NCBI GenBank assembly: GCA_964386465.1
Contig: CAYLTU010000203.1
Location: 1 to 10,826, forward strand
Source: GCA-2717185 sp964386465
GTDB taxonomy: Bacteria > Pseudomonadota > Alphaproteobacteria > UBA8366 > GCA-2717185
DNA: 10,826 nucleotides
Direction of reading: 5' to 3'
Shown: piece by piece, positions 1-5,917 of the stretch
Layout of the letters: each line of letters opens with the position of its first letter
How positions within the stretch are numbered: position 1 is the stretch's first letter
Program-made: the position numbers and the translations under genes
Notes under the pieces: generated by a model
Database searches by the model: none
The model's input: the letters and a program-made list of their open reading frames with translations, nothing else
What the model was told of the DNA's origin: nothing

Positions 1-22
1 TCCTCTGTGACGGCCTCTCCTA

Positions 23-112
23 TCAGATGAGGGAGTTTTCGGGGCTCAGGTCAAACGAAATGTGATTAATGTTTTCAGTGGCGGCGCCAGTGGCATCTAG
101 TTGGCTGGTCAT
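23..112 (-). CDS. possible 29-aa small protein downstream of dadA
   Basis: A short ORF starting ATG at 112 and ending TGA at 23-25, peptide beginning MTSQLDATGAATEN. A strong Shine-Dalgarno GGAGG lies at 123-127, ten bases before the ATG and just after the dadA stop codon, so it could be translated from the dadA message. After its stop, AGGAG and AGAGGA sequences lead to the window edge, as if another gene starts just beyond. I recognise no family. It may be a genuine small protein, the truncated start of a decayed gene, or chance. No membrane segment or signal peptide is visible; the peptide is polar and acidic. Confidence 0.3.
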   Translation of the reverse strand: MTSQLDATGAATENINHISFDLSPENSLI

Positions 113-128
113 TACGTGTTTTCCTCCA

Positions 129-1379
129 TCAGAATGCATGGTAACTCATCGCCGATTCGTCGATCTCCGGTTTCCGTCCGGCCATCAGGTCGGCCAGCAC
201 CTGCGCCGTGCCGCAGCTCATGGTCCAGCCCATATGGCCGTGGCCGGTGTTGAGCCACAGATTGTCAATCGGCGATGGTCCGACGATCGGCAGGCCGCTC
301 GGCGTCATCGGCCTCAATCCGGCCCAATAGACAGGCTTTGAGTAGTCGGCCGCAGCCGGGAAGATTTCCAGGGCCTTACGGGTCATCACTTTGAAATCCG
401 TCGGTTTGTGGCTTACGCCGTAACCGGCGAAATCCGCCGTTGCGGTAAGGCGGAAGCGATCACCCATGGGGCAATAGGCGAGCAGATTATCCTCATCGAC
501 GCCGCCCAACCTCAGCGGCGTATGTTCTGTTCCCACGGGCATCGTCATCGAGTATCCCTTGACCGGATAAATGGGCAGCCGCAACCCCAGATTTTTGACC
601 AGCTCGGAACTGAAAACGCCAAGCGATAGAACATACTGATCGGCGCTCAAGCGTTCAGCGTCGGTGAGCACGCCGGTGATCCGGTTGCCCTCACGCTCCA
701 ACCCCTTGACAGCGGTGCCCATGAAGAAACGCGCGCCGCGTTTCTTGCATTCTTCGGCCAGGGCAATGGTAAACAGTCTGGCGTCGCCGCTTTCATCGTT
801 GGGCGCATACAGGGAACCGGCAATTGCGAGTTCCGCATCGACCAGTCCCGGATCGCGGGCGACGGTTTCGGCGGCGCTCAGAATTTCGATTTCAATCCCT
901 TCCTTTCTTAATATCTCGCATTTGGTCGCCGCGAAATCGAACGTTTCGGTATGCCTGTAGAAATACAATAGGCCGCCGTCATTGGCGTCATAAGGAATGC
1001 CGGTCTCGGCGGCGATTTCCTTGAGCAACGGTTGGGAATAGGTGCAGATACGGGACTTTTCCTGAGTATTGCTGAGCGCCCTTTCGGTCGAACATTGCTT
1101 GAGGAATTTCAATGACCACAGCCACAGCGCCGGACTCAGGCTGGGCCTGAACCGGATCGCCTGATCATCACGATACAGCGAGCGCAACATCATTCCAGGC
1201 GCGCGCGGTGACGACCAGGCATAGGAATGTCCGGGAGCGACCAGACCGGCATTGGCGTGGCTGCTGAATGAGGCGGCTTCTTCGGCCCGGTCGATGACCG
1301 TGACTTCGTGCCCGTCCTTCAGTAGTTGATAGGCTGCCGTGACGCCGACGACGCCCGCACCCAACACCAATACCCGCAT
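129..1379 (-). CDS. dadA: D-amino acid dehydrogenase, DadA-type FAD flavoprotein
   Basis: Oxidative deamination of D-amino acids (D-alanine in the best-studied cases) to 2-oxo acids via an imino acid, passing electrons to the respiratory chain at the inner membrane. The 416-residue product is close to the usual 410-435. An FAD-binding Rossmann motif GAGVVG lies at residues 7-12 with an acidic residue (IDR) near 30. It is followed by the family block SSHANAGLVAPGHSYAW and, near the C-terminus, WAGLRPMTPSGLPIVG and NLWLNTGHGHMGWTMSCG, which are typical of DadA rather than of glycine or sarcosine oxidases. The ATG at 1379 is preceded by GGAG at seven bases. It lies 17 nt downstream of a RidA-family gene, so the two probably share a transcript. 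No dadX or alr racemase gene is visible. The substrate range cannot be read from sequence. Confidence 0.9.
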   Translation of the reverse strand: MRVLVLGAGVVGVTAAYQLLKDGHEVTVIDRAEEAASFSSHANAGLVAPGHSYAWSSPRAPGMMLRSLYRDDQAIRFRPSLSPALWLWSLKFLKQCSTERALSNTQEKSRICTYSQPLLKEIAAETGIPYDANDGGLLYFYRHTETFDFAATKCEILRKEGIEIEILSAAETVARDPGLVDAELAIAGSLYAPNDESGDARLFTIALAEECKKRGARFFMGTAVKGLEREGNRITGVLTDAERLSADQYVLSLGVFSSELVKNLGLRLPIYPVKGYSMTMPVGTEHTPLRLGGVDEDNLLAYCPMGDRFRLTATADFAGYGVSHKPTDFKVMTRKALEIFPAAADYSKPVYWAGLRPMTPSGLPIVGPSPIDNLWLNTGHGHMGWTMSCGTAQVLADLMAGRKPEIDESAMSYHAF

Positions 1380-1396
1380 GACTGTCTCCGTCTGGT

Positions 1397-1750
1397 CTAT
1401 TCGATGGCTGCAACGATAGCTATTTCAACACTGAATTGCGGCGCCGCCAGCTTAGATTCGACACAGGCCCGCGTCGGCGTGTTGCCCGGCGACACCCAGG
1501 CATCCCAGACCTCGTTCATCGCAGCGAAATCGTCCATATTGGAAAGCCAGATGGTTGCGGACATGGCTTTGGTTTTATCCGTACCGGCTTCCGCCAGAAG
1601 CTTGTCGATGGCTGCAAGAATATTCTCCGTCTGCTCTTTAGCGGGCGCATCAGGCGCACCCAGGGCGACTTGCCCGGCGGTGGTGACCGTGCCGTTGTGA
1701 ATCACGGCCTGGCTCATACGATCTCCAACCTGAATCCTCTTTAGTGACAT
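1397..1750 (-). CDS. RidA/YjgF-family imine deaminase (YoaB-like)
   Basis: A 117-residue protein of the RidA (YjgF/YER057c/UK114) family. RidA proteins hydrolyse reactive enamine/imine intermediates to keto acids and ammonia, in the cytoplasm as trimers. Family signs are an N-terminal strand pattern, ATIWLSNMDDFAAMNEVWDAW in the middle (residues about 65-85), and the C-terminal block with the substrate-carboxylate arginine in TRACVE followed by SVEIAIVAA. The closest resemblance I recall is E. coli YoaB rather than RidA itself. The ATG at 1750 has an excellent AAGGAG seven bases upstream. An internal ATG (residue 12) is less likely. It lies 17 nt upstream of dadA. As DadA makes imino acids, a dedicated imine hydrolase beside it makes functional sense (inference). 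No specific symbol is assigned. Confidence 0.9.
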   Translation of the reverse strand: MSLKRIQVGDRMSQAVIHNGTVTTAGQVALGAPDAPAKEQTENILAAIDKLLAEAGTDKTKAMSATIWLSNMDDFAAMNEVWDAWVSPGNTPTRACVESKLAAPQFSVEIAIVAAIE

Positions 1751-1800
1751 TTCTATCTCCTTATTTGGGGGGCTTTGCAGTAATTATCTCTTGCGATATT

Positions 1801-1833
1801 GATCTGCCCCACTTGAATGGTCCACTTTGAAAT
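1801..1833. repeat. transposon-end-like direct repeat upstream of ridA
   Basis: Two near-identical 12-14 base units lie in tandem: CCCCACTTGAAT at 1807-1818 and GTCCACTTTGAAAT at 1820-1833, preceded by GATCTG. On the minus strand this reads AAAGTGGACC...AAGTGGGGCAGATC. That layout resembles the repeated ends of IS21-type insertion sequences, but this is from memory and no transposase is present. The repeat lies 50-80 bases upstream of ridA, so it could also be a regulator site for that operon. Confidence 0.3.
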
Positions 1834-1879
1834 TTAGCGCAAGGTTGGTCTTTGGCCCATTGGGACGATGGCTTCCGGA

Positions 1880-1962
1880 ATTGTTAAGGGTTGTCGGACA
1901 CCTGCCGATCGAGCTCAAGGCCAACCTCAACGCGCGGCAGGTGTCCGACAACCCTTAACAAT
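1880..1962. mobile_element. 83-bp inverted-repeat element (IS remnant or MITE)
   Basis: A perfect 28-bp inverted repeat (1880-1907 against 1935-1962) encloses a 27-base spacer. The outer ends read TGTTAAGGG...CCCTTAACA, the TG...CA form common at insertion-sequence termini, flanked by AT on both sides (either a 2-bp duplication or part of the repeat). On the plus strand the spacer and right arm form an open frame (IELKANLNARQVSDNP, then TAA at 1956-1958), as expected if the right side were the tail of a transposase gene whose body was deleted. It may equally be a miniature element. It lies just before the broken ilvE copy. The family cannot be named with certainty; the ends look IS481/IS3-like. 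Confidence 0.6.
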
Positions 1963-2002
1963 CTCAGACGTTATCCGGGAACACGATCGACAGCCGAGTT
2001 TT

Positions 2003-2323
2003 GACGAGGGTGCGGGCGCGAACATCTTCATTCTGCTTGAGGACGGTAAGCTTCATACGCCGGAGCCGGACTGTTTCCTCGACGGGATCACCAAACGCAC
2101 CGTAATGGCGCTGGCGAAAGCCCATGGCTACGAGATCGTGCAACGCCACATCAAGCCGGAGGGTGCGTCGGAGGTGTTCCTGACGGGTACAGCGGTCGAG
2201 GTCACGCCGGTCCGCGAGATCGGAGAGTACAGCTTCACGCCGGGTGCCGTGACGAAGACCCTGATGGAGGATTACGACGCCGAAGTCCGCCGCGAAGTTC
2301 CGGCGACCCTGACCGCCGCGTAA
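2003..2323 (+). pseudogene. ilvE: C-terminal remnant of branched-chain amino acid aminotransferase
   Basis: The frame ending TAA at 2321-2323 encodes about 106 residues that match the C-terminal third of IlvE-type class IV aminotransferases: EGAGANIFILLEDGKLHTP, DCFLDGITKRTVMALAKAHG, SEVFLTGTAVEVTPV and the closing TPGAVTKTLMEDYD. Intact enzymes are about 290-310 residues; the first two thirds, including the pyridoxal-phosphate lysine, are missing. Similarity starts abruptly at about 2003, some 40 bases after the 83-bp inverted-repeat element. The segment IKPEGASEVF also looks three or four residues shorter than family members, which usually have a longer stretch after PE. The ORF could be opened by an ATG at 1868 running through the inverted repeat, but that leader is not aminotransferase-like. 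The fragment is almost certainly not an active aminotransferase. Confidence 0.8.
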
Positions 2324-2344
2324 TTGCGTTTGAAAAAATTCGAT

Positions 2345-2372
2345 TAGGCCGGGCTGGCAACCGCCCGGCCTA
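2345..2372. terminator. bidirectional rho-independent terminator
   Basis: A 10-bp GC-rich stem, TAGGCCGGGC pairing with GCCCGGCCTA, has an 8-base loop (2355-2362). On the plus strand it is followed by TTTCG. On the minus strand a run of six T lies six bases after the stem (2332-2339 region). It would end transcription both of the ilvE remnant and of the convergent TetR gene, whose TAG stop codon (2370-2372) is part of the stem. Confidence 0.65.
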
Positions 2373-2975
2373 TTTCGTGTATAGGCGTAAGAAACCGTTT
2401 GCCGCTCGTGCTGCGCGCGCCTTGATAGTATCTTGCATCGGCTTTTTGGCGACCCCCAACAGCCGCCTGATCTGAAGATCGCCGACCAGAAGGCCCAGGA
2501 ATGTCTCTGCGGCGGCATTTGCGTCAGCCATATCCCAGTTTTCGACATTTCTACGCGCCTCGAGGAATGCGATGAAATGCGGCATCGTCGCGTCCCGTCC
2601 GGCCGATGCGAGAATTTTCGCCAGCTGCGGATCCGCACTCGCTTCCGATATGGCCGCGCGATTGATCGCAACCGCGTCGTCGCCGAGCAGCAGTTGCAAC
2701 AAGGCGCTGCCGAATTCGCAAAGGACCTGTTCGGCCGGAGCGTGGCCGTCGAGGTGACGTGTGAGCACCGCGCGAACGGTTCCGGCGTTGCGCCGGATTA
2801 CCGCTTCGTAGAGCCCCTGCTTGTCTCCGAACCAGTTGTACAGGGTCTCCTTCGAGGCGCTGGCGCGTCTTGCCACGTCGAGCATGCTCGCGTCGCGATA
2901 GCCTTTCGCGGCGAGCACGGCAACCGCGGCATTCATGATTTCTTCGCGTCGTCGTGCCCGAGCGGCAGCCTTCAT
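2370..2975 (-). CDS. TetR/AcrR-family transcriptional repressor
   Basis: A 201-residue one-domain-plus-sensor repressor. The N-terminal TetR DNA-binding domain is clear: REEIMNAAVAVLAAKGYRDASMLDVARRASASKETLYNWFGDKQGLYEAVI, with the helix-turn-helix at about residues 29-50. The C-terminal half, with ETFLGLLVGDLQIRRLLGV near residue 157, resembles the AefR-type C-terminal domain (TetR_C_7); the ligand is unknown. I chose the ATG at 2975 because GGAGG lies six bases upstream and the TetR domain begins ten residues later. The open frame extends to 3131, but that part would cross the operator region. The gene is divergent from a small membrane protein gene, and palindromes in the shared spacer suggest it represses that gene and itself. 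Confidence 0.9.
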   Translation of the reverse strand: MKAAARARRREEIMNAAVAVLAAKGYRDASMLDVARRASASKETLYNWFGDKQGLYEAVIRRNAGTVRAVLTRHLDGHAPAEQVLCEFGSALLQLLLGDDAVAINRAAISEASADPQLAKILASAGRDATMPHFIAFLEARRNVENWDMADANAAAETFLGLLVGDLQIRRLLGVAKKPMQDTIKARAARAANGFLRLYTK

Positions 2976-3002
2976 TCGATTCCTCCAGATACTCGTTGAG
3001 TG

Positions 3003-3031
3003 TTGACAGGAACCGTACCAATAAGTACGGT
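3003..3031 (+). promoter_or_regulatory. candidate sigma-70 promoter for the small membrane protein gene
   Basis: A perfect -35 hexamer TTGACA (3003-3008) is followed after 17 bases by TACGGT (3026-3031), a three-of-six match to the -10 consensus that keeps the first TA but lacks the final T's usual AT context. The first operator palindrome (3011-3032) occupies the spacer and -10, where a bound repressor would block polymerase. Confidence 0.45.
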
Positions 3032-3032
3032 T
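3011..3032. promoter_or_regulatory. candidate TetR operator 1
   Basis: Inverted repeat with 8-base arms AACCGTAC and GTACGGTT separated by CAATAA. It shares the half-site CGTACCAAT with the second palindrome 28 bases further on. It lies between the divergent tetR and membrane-protein genes and overlaps the candidate promoter. Confidence 0.6.
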
Positions 3033-3041
3033 ATGTACAAG

Positions 3042-3057
3042 CGTACCAATTGGTACG
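3042..3057. promoter_or_regulatory. candidate TetR operator 2
   Basis: A perfect 16-base palindrome, CGTACCAATTGGTACG, 20 bases before the start of the small membrane protein gene and just upstream of its ribosome binding site (GGAG at 3067-3070). Its left half repeats that of operator 1. Size and symmetry fit a TetR dimer site. The regulator is inferred from adjacency only. Confidence 0.65.
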
Positions 3058-3076
3058 GATATTGACGGAGTAAACG

Positions 3077-3472
3077 ATGGCTCAAACCAGACCTGACATA
3101 CCGAGGGACAGCGCTCTCGCCAGTGCCGCAATCATTGTCAATCTCGTGCTGACCGGGGTCATGCTTTTCGCCTTGTTCACGCGAACGGCGCCGCATCCTC
3201 CACTCGACGTGCCCCCCTTCGCGCTTGGCCCGTTTCTCGGCGCGACATTGGCGCTGGGTGCCGCGGCATTGTATCTGACACAGCGCAATGCGCGTTTCGG
3301 TGCGACGCTCGCCCTGTTCTTCGCACTGATCTGCCTGGTATCGTACGGACCGCATAAATACTTCGATCCGATGTTCGGCCGCATCTGGCCGGCGGTCGTT
3401 ACCGGCCAGATCGCGACCGCGACGATTGTCTTTTGGTTCGTGGCGACAGTCTTAAGGCGGCGCGACACATGA
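3077..3472 (+). CDS. small four-helix membrane protein, unknown function
   Basis: 131 residues with four hydrophobic segments at about 15-36, 49-68, 72-92 and 105-126, short polar loops and a basic C-terminus (RRRD). The second loop holds SYGPHKYFDP with His, Lys and Asp between helices 3 and 4. I recognise no family. The layout is like many small inner-membrane proteins that accompany TetR regulators or act with transporters. The ATG at 3077 has GGAG seven bases upstream, and two palindromes lie ahead of it. The divergent tetR gene is its likely repressor. The gene ends 30 bases from the end of the convergent SulP gene without an evident terminator between them. Codon use matches its neighbours. 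Confidence 0.8.
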   Translation: MAQTRPDIPRDSALASAAIIVNLVLTGVMLFALFTRTAPHPPLDVPPFALGPFLGATLALGAAALYLTQRNARFGATLALFFALICLVSYGPHKYFDPMFGRIWPAVVTGQIATATIVFWFVATVLRRRDT

Positions 3473-3502
3473 GGCGCGCGCGGGGGGGCCGATACGACGA
3501 CG

Positions 3503-5149
3503 CTATGTTGAGGACTTTACGGCGGCTCCGGCGGCGCGAAAGGCCGACAAACGGCTTTCCTGACAGCAATCCGGCGGCAGTTTCGATAGCGTGCCGATAC
3601 GGTCCAGCGTATCGTGCACGCTCGGCGCAAGCCCTGCGATAAACACGCCTCGCTGCTGCCGAAGCGCGTCCAGGACGGCATCTTCCAGTGCAAGCGACGC
3701 GCTGGAATCGATCAACGGCACGGCGGTCAGGTCCAGCACCAGAACGGCGTAATCCTCCGCGAGGCCGAGGCGCCGCGACAAACGCTTGGCGATGGCGAAA
3801 CTGATCGGGCCGGTAAAACTGAAAAGCAAAATTCGACCATCGGCGCGGTCGATGATTTCCGCCTCTTCCGCGGTCAAGGCCAACTCTGAATGCGTCGCGC
3901 GGGCGCTTCGTATTTCGGCGAGCTGCAAGTCGGCCATGCGTTTGACGAACAGGAGGCTTGCCATGACGACGCCCGCCGCGACGGCGACGATCAGGTCGAC
4001 GAAGACCGTCAAGCCGAGAACGACCGCCATGAAGAATACGCCTTGTTTGGGCGCTCGGCGCATCCGCTTGAGATAATCCCAGTCGATGATGTCGACACCG
4101 ACCTTGAATAGAATTCCAGCCAGAACGGCGTTCGGGATGTGCGCGGCGAGCGGCGCCATGCCGAGTACGATCGCCAGTAATACGATAGCGTGCAACGCGC
4201 CCGAAATCGGCGTCCTACCGCCCGCGCGGACGTTGACGACCGTGCGCATCGTCGCTCCGGCGCCCGGCAATCCGCCGATCAGACCGGACACCATATTGCC
4301 GATGCCTTGGCCGATCAGTTCCCGCTCGGAGTTGTGGTGCGTGCGGGTGACATTGTCGGCGATCAGTGAGGTCAACAGGCTGTCGAGCGATCCCAGCGCC
4401 GCGAGAACCAGGGCCGACCCGATCATATGCGGAAGCGCCTCCAACGACAGAACCGGGAGCCTCAGTTCAGGCAGGCCCGTCGGAACCTCGCCCAGGATCG
4501 GCGCAGTCGGGAACAGGAAAAACACCAATCCGGTCCCAATAAAAAGGGCGATCAGAGGCGATGGCAGGATGCGGCCGATCCGCACCGGCGTGAAGGTGGC
4601 GATGGCGTAACAGACCAAGCCGACGGTCAGCGCATGAAAATTAGGAGTCGTTACGGTGTCGGGGAGGGCGATGAGGGCGCCCAAGGTGCCGCCTTCGGGC
4701 AAATCATGTCCGAACAACGGCGCAATCTGCAAAATGATGATGATGCAGCCGATACCGCTCATGAACCCGGATACGACCGGGAAGGGCATCATGTCGATGA
4801 AATGTCCGATGCGGAACAGCCCGAACAGGATTTGAAACAAACCGCCGAGCATGACCACGGTGAACGCGAGTGCCGGGTCGTGCTGGTACTGCATGATGAT
4901 GACCGCCATGACGACGGTCATGGGGCCGGTCGGTCCGGATACCTGGGCCGGCGTGCCGCCGAACAGGGCGGCGAAGAAACCGACGGCGATCGCGCCATAG
5001 AGACCCGCGATCGGACCCGCGCCCGAGGCCACGCCGAACGCGAGCGCGAGCGGTAGCGCCACGACCGCGGCGGTCAGGCCGCCAGTGATATCGCCGCGAA
5101 CATTATCAAACCGCAGTCCGTGGACGATGTGCGAGCCGTGCAGTGCCAC
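3503..5149 (-). CDS. SulP-family anion transporter with STAS domain, BicA-like
   Basis: 548-residue inner-membrane transporter of the SulP/SLC26 family: a transmembrane region at about residues 18-405 and a cytoplasmic STAS domain at about 435-545 (VLVLDLTAVPLIDSSASLALED). The resemblance to cyanobacterial BicA, a sodium-dependent bicarbonate transporter, runs along the whole length: NVRGDITGGLTAAVVALPLA, GFFAALFGGTP, PTGPMTVVM (Thr74), LDSLLTS (Asp256, Thr260), RTHHNSERELIGQGIGN, GLPGAGAT and VGVDIIDWDYLKR. The Asp and Thr of LDSLLTS align with the BicA motif involved in Na+/bicarbonate binding. Bicarbonate or sulfate are both possible substrates. The start is a GTG at 5147-5149, directly after the in-frame TAG that ends the alcohol-dehydrogenase remnant. 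No ATG gives a better start, and the ribosome binding site is weak. Confidence 0.88.
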   Translation of the reverse strand: MALHGSHIVHGLRFDNVRGDITGGLTAAVVALPLALAFGVASGAGPIAGLYGAIAVGFFAALFGGTPAQVSGPTGPMTVVMAVIIMQYQHDPALAFTVVMLGGLFQILFGLFRIGHFIDMMPFPVVSGFMSGIGCIIIILQIAPLFGHDLPEGGTLGALIALPDTVTTPNFHALTVGLVCYAIATFTPVRIGRILPSPLIALFIGTGLVFFLFPTAPILGEVPTGLPELRLPVLSLEALPHMIGSALVLAALGSLDSLLTSLIADNVTRTHHNSERELIGQGIGNMVSGLIGGLPGAGATMRTVVNVRAGGRTPISGALHAIVLLAIVLGMAPLAAHIPNAVLAGILFKVGVDIIDWDYLKRMRRAPKQGVFFMAVVLGLTVFVDLIVAVAAGVVMASLLFVKRMADLQLAEIRSARATHSELALTAEEAEIIDRADGRILLFSFTGPISFAIAKRLSRRLGLAEDYAVLVLDLTAVPLIDSSASLALEDAVLDALRQQRGVFIAGLAPSVHDTLDRIGTLSKLPPDCCQESRLSAFRAAGAAVKSST

Positions 5150-5281
5150 CTACCAGACCATTTCGAGAAATTCGCGAACCTGTTCCGGCGACGTGATCGG
5201 CAGCGGGTTGGTGTGGATCCAGCGGTCATGCATCGCGTTGCGCGCGATGGTATCGGGCTGTTCCGGTTTCACGCCGACATC
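5150..5281 (-). pseudogene. C-terminal remnant of iron-containing alcohol dehydrogenase
   Basis: The last 43 codons before the TAG at 5150-5152 read DVGVKPEQPDTIARNAMHDR, then WIHTNPLPITSPEQVREFLEMVW. This is the characteristic end of iron-containing alcohol dehydrogenases (family III, with maleylacetate reductase): a regular helix, a T/N-P-R/L-P-[IV]-T segment and a final helix ending in W. The metal- and NAD-binding parts are absent. Upstream of about 5281 the frame stays open to 5416 but no longer looks like the family, so about 330-350 residues have been lost. Because the remnant's stop touches the GTG of the SulP gene, the two were perhaps once an operon. Called from recalled family patterns, not a search. 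Confidence 0.6.
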
Positions 5282-5459
5282 GTAAGCGGCGCCGGACAAT
5301 GTCCCAAGGAATTGAGAACGTGGCCCTTCGGGTCGACCAGAGAGAAGCCTGCCCGCGTCACGATTGCTTGAAGATGCCGCCGGCATCGCCGGCGCACTCC
5401 CTCCCAACGCGCGCACTTCTCTGATCGATGTAAACCTTCAGCATGACGCGGGTAGGTTC
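5282..5459. other. 178-bp stretch between remnant and DUF4169 gene, no gene supported
   Basis: No convincing gene is visible here on either strand. The minus strand has a 28-codon ORF (5358-5444, MLKVYIDQRSARVG...) without a good ribosome binding site. In another minus-strand frame there is a protein-like stretch, AIVTRAGFSLVDPKGHVLNS, at roughly 5300-5365. If one base were shifted near 5362 these would join, so this may be debris of a second broken gene. The SulP promoter would also have to lie here or within the remnant. Confidence 0.4.
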
Positions 5460-5666
5460 CTACTTCGGGTCGGCGGGCTGGTCACTTTCGCCCCGCTCGA
5501 GTTTCTTGCCGTCGATCTCGGCATTGGTGCGTTCCGCGAGGTCCCGGTCGCGGGACGTCTCGGCTTTGTTGCGGCCGGATTTCGCCCGGTTTTGCGCCGA
5601 GCGGCTGGATTTCGACTTGCGGTCTTTGCTTTTTCGGTATTCCCGCAGATTGATGATTTCCGCCAT
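5460..5666 (-). CDS. DUF4169-family small basic protein
   Basis: A 68-residue, highly charged protein (MAEIINLREYRKSKDRK..., then NRAKSGRNKAETSRDRD and a C-terminal DGKKLE) with the length and layout of the alphaproteobacterial DUF4169 family. Function is unknown. It has no membrane segment or cysteine, and it probably forms one long charged helix. I start it at the ATG at 5666, where the family's MAEI.NLR signature begins. The open frame extends to 5705 inside moaE. Its ATG lies two bases after the moaE stop codon (TAA at 5669-5671) and has no strong ribosome binding site of its own, so it is probably translated by coupling to moaE. Confidence 0.75.
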   Translation of the reverse strand: MAEIINLREYRKSKDRKSKSSRSAQNRAKSGRNKAETSRDRDLAERTNAEIDGKKLERGESDQPADPK

Positions 5667-5668
5667 GG

Positions 5669-5917
5669 TTAACCCGCTTTTCGCGTCCCCGCCTTGCCTT
5701 CCCATCGCGCTGCCGCGACGTCGTCGGTTTCCTTCGCCTCGACCCAGCGCGCCATCCCGTCATCGGCTTCTTCGAGCTTCCAGAACGGGGCCTTGGTCTT
5801 CAGCCAGTCGATCAGGAACCGGCACGCCTCGAACGCAGCGTCGCGGTGCGGGCTGGCGGCGATAACCAGGACGATACGGTCCCCCGCCTCAAGCCGCCCG
5901 TAACGGTGGACGATCAG
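5669..5917 (-). CDS. moaE: molybdopterin synthase catalytic subunit MoaE (partial, N-terminus in gap)
   Basis: The C-terminal 82 residues of the large subunit of molybdopterin synthase, which transfers sulfur from the MoaD C-terminus to precursor Z (cPMP) to make molybdopterin. Visible motifs are LIVHRYGRLEAGDRIVLVIA, SPHRDAAFEACRFLIDWLKT and KAPFWK, the last holding the family's active-site lysines, then WVEA and a short tail GKAGTRKAG. Compared with E. coli MoaE (about 150 residues), roughly the first 70-80 residues fall in the run of N. The stop TAA at 5669-5671 is followed after two bases by the DUF4169 start. The open frame running through the N into moaD is an artefact of the placeholder and not a fusion. 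Confidence 0.88.
   Translation of the reverse strand: MIVHRYGRLEAGDRIVLVIAASPHRDAAFEACRFLIDWLKTKAPFWKLEEADDGMARWVEAKETDDVAAARWEGKAGTRKAG

Noticed and set aside
1868..2002. N-terminal part of a new aminotransferase-like protein
   Set aside because: Its sequence is just the translation of the inverted-repeat element and flanks; aminotransferase similarity starts only at about 2003.
2976..3131. N-terminal extension of the TetR protein
   Set aside because: It would run through the operator palindromes and past the divergent gene's start. The ATG at 2975 has a strong GGAGG and fits TetR length.
4427..5056. 209-residue plus-strand ORF within the transporter gene
   Set aside because: It is a shadow rich in Asp, Glu, Arg and Gly, as expected from the complement of a membrane-protein gene.
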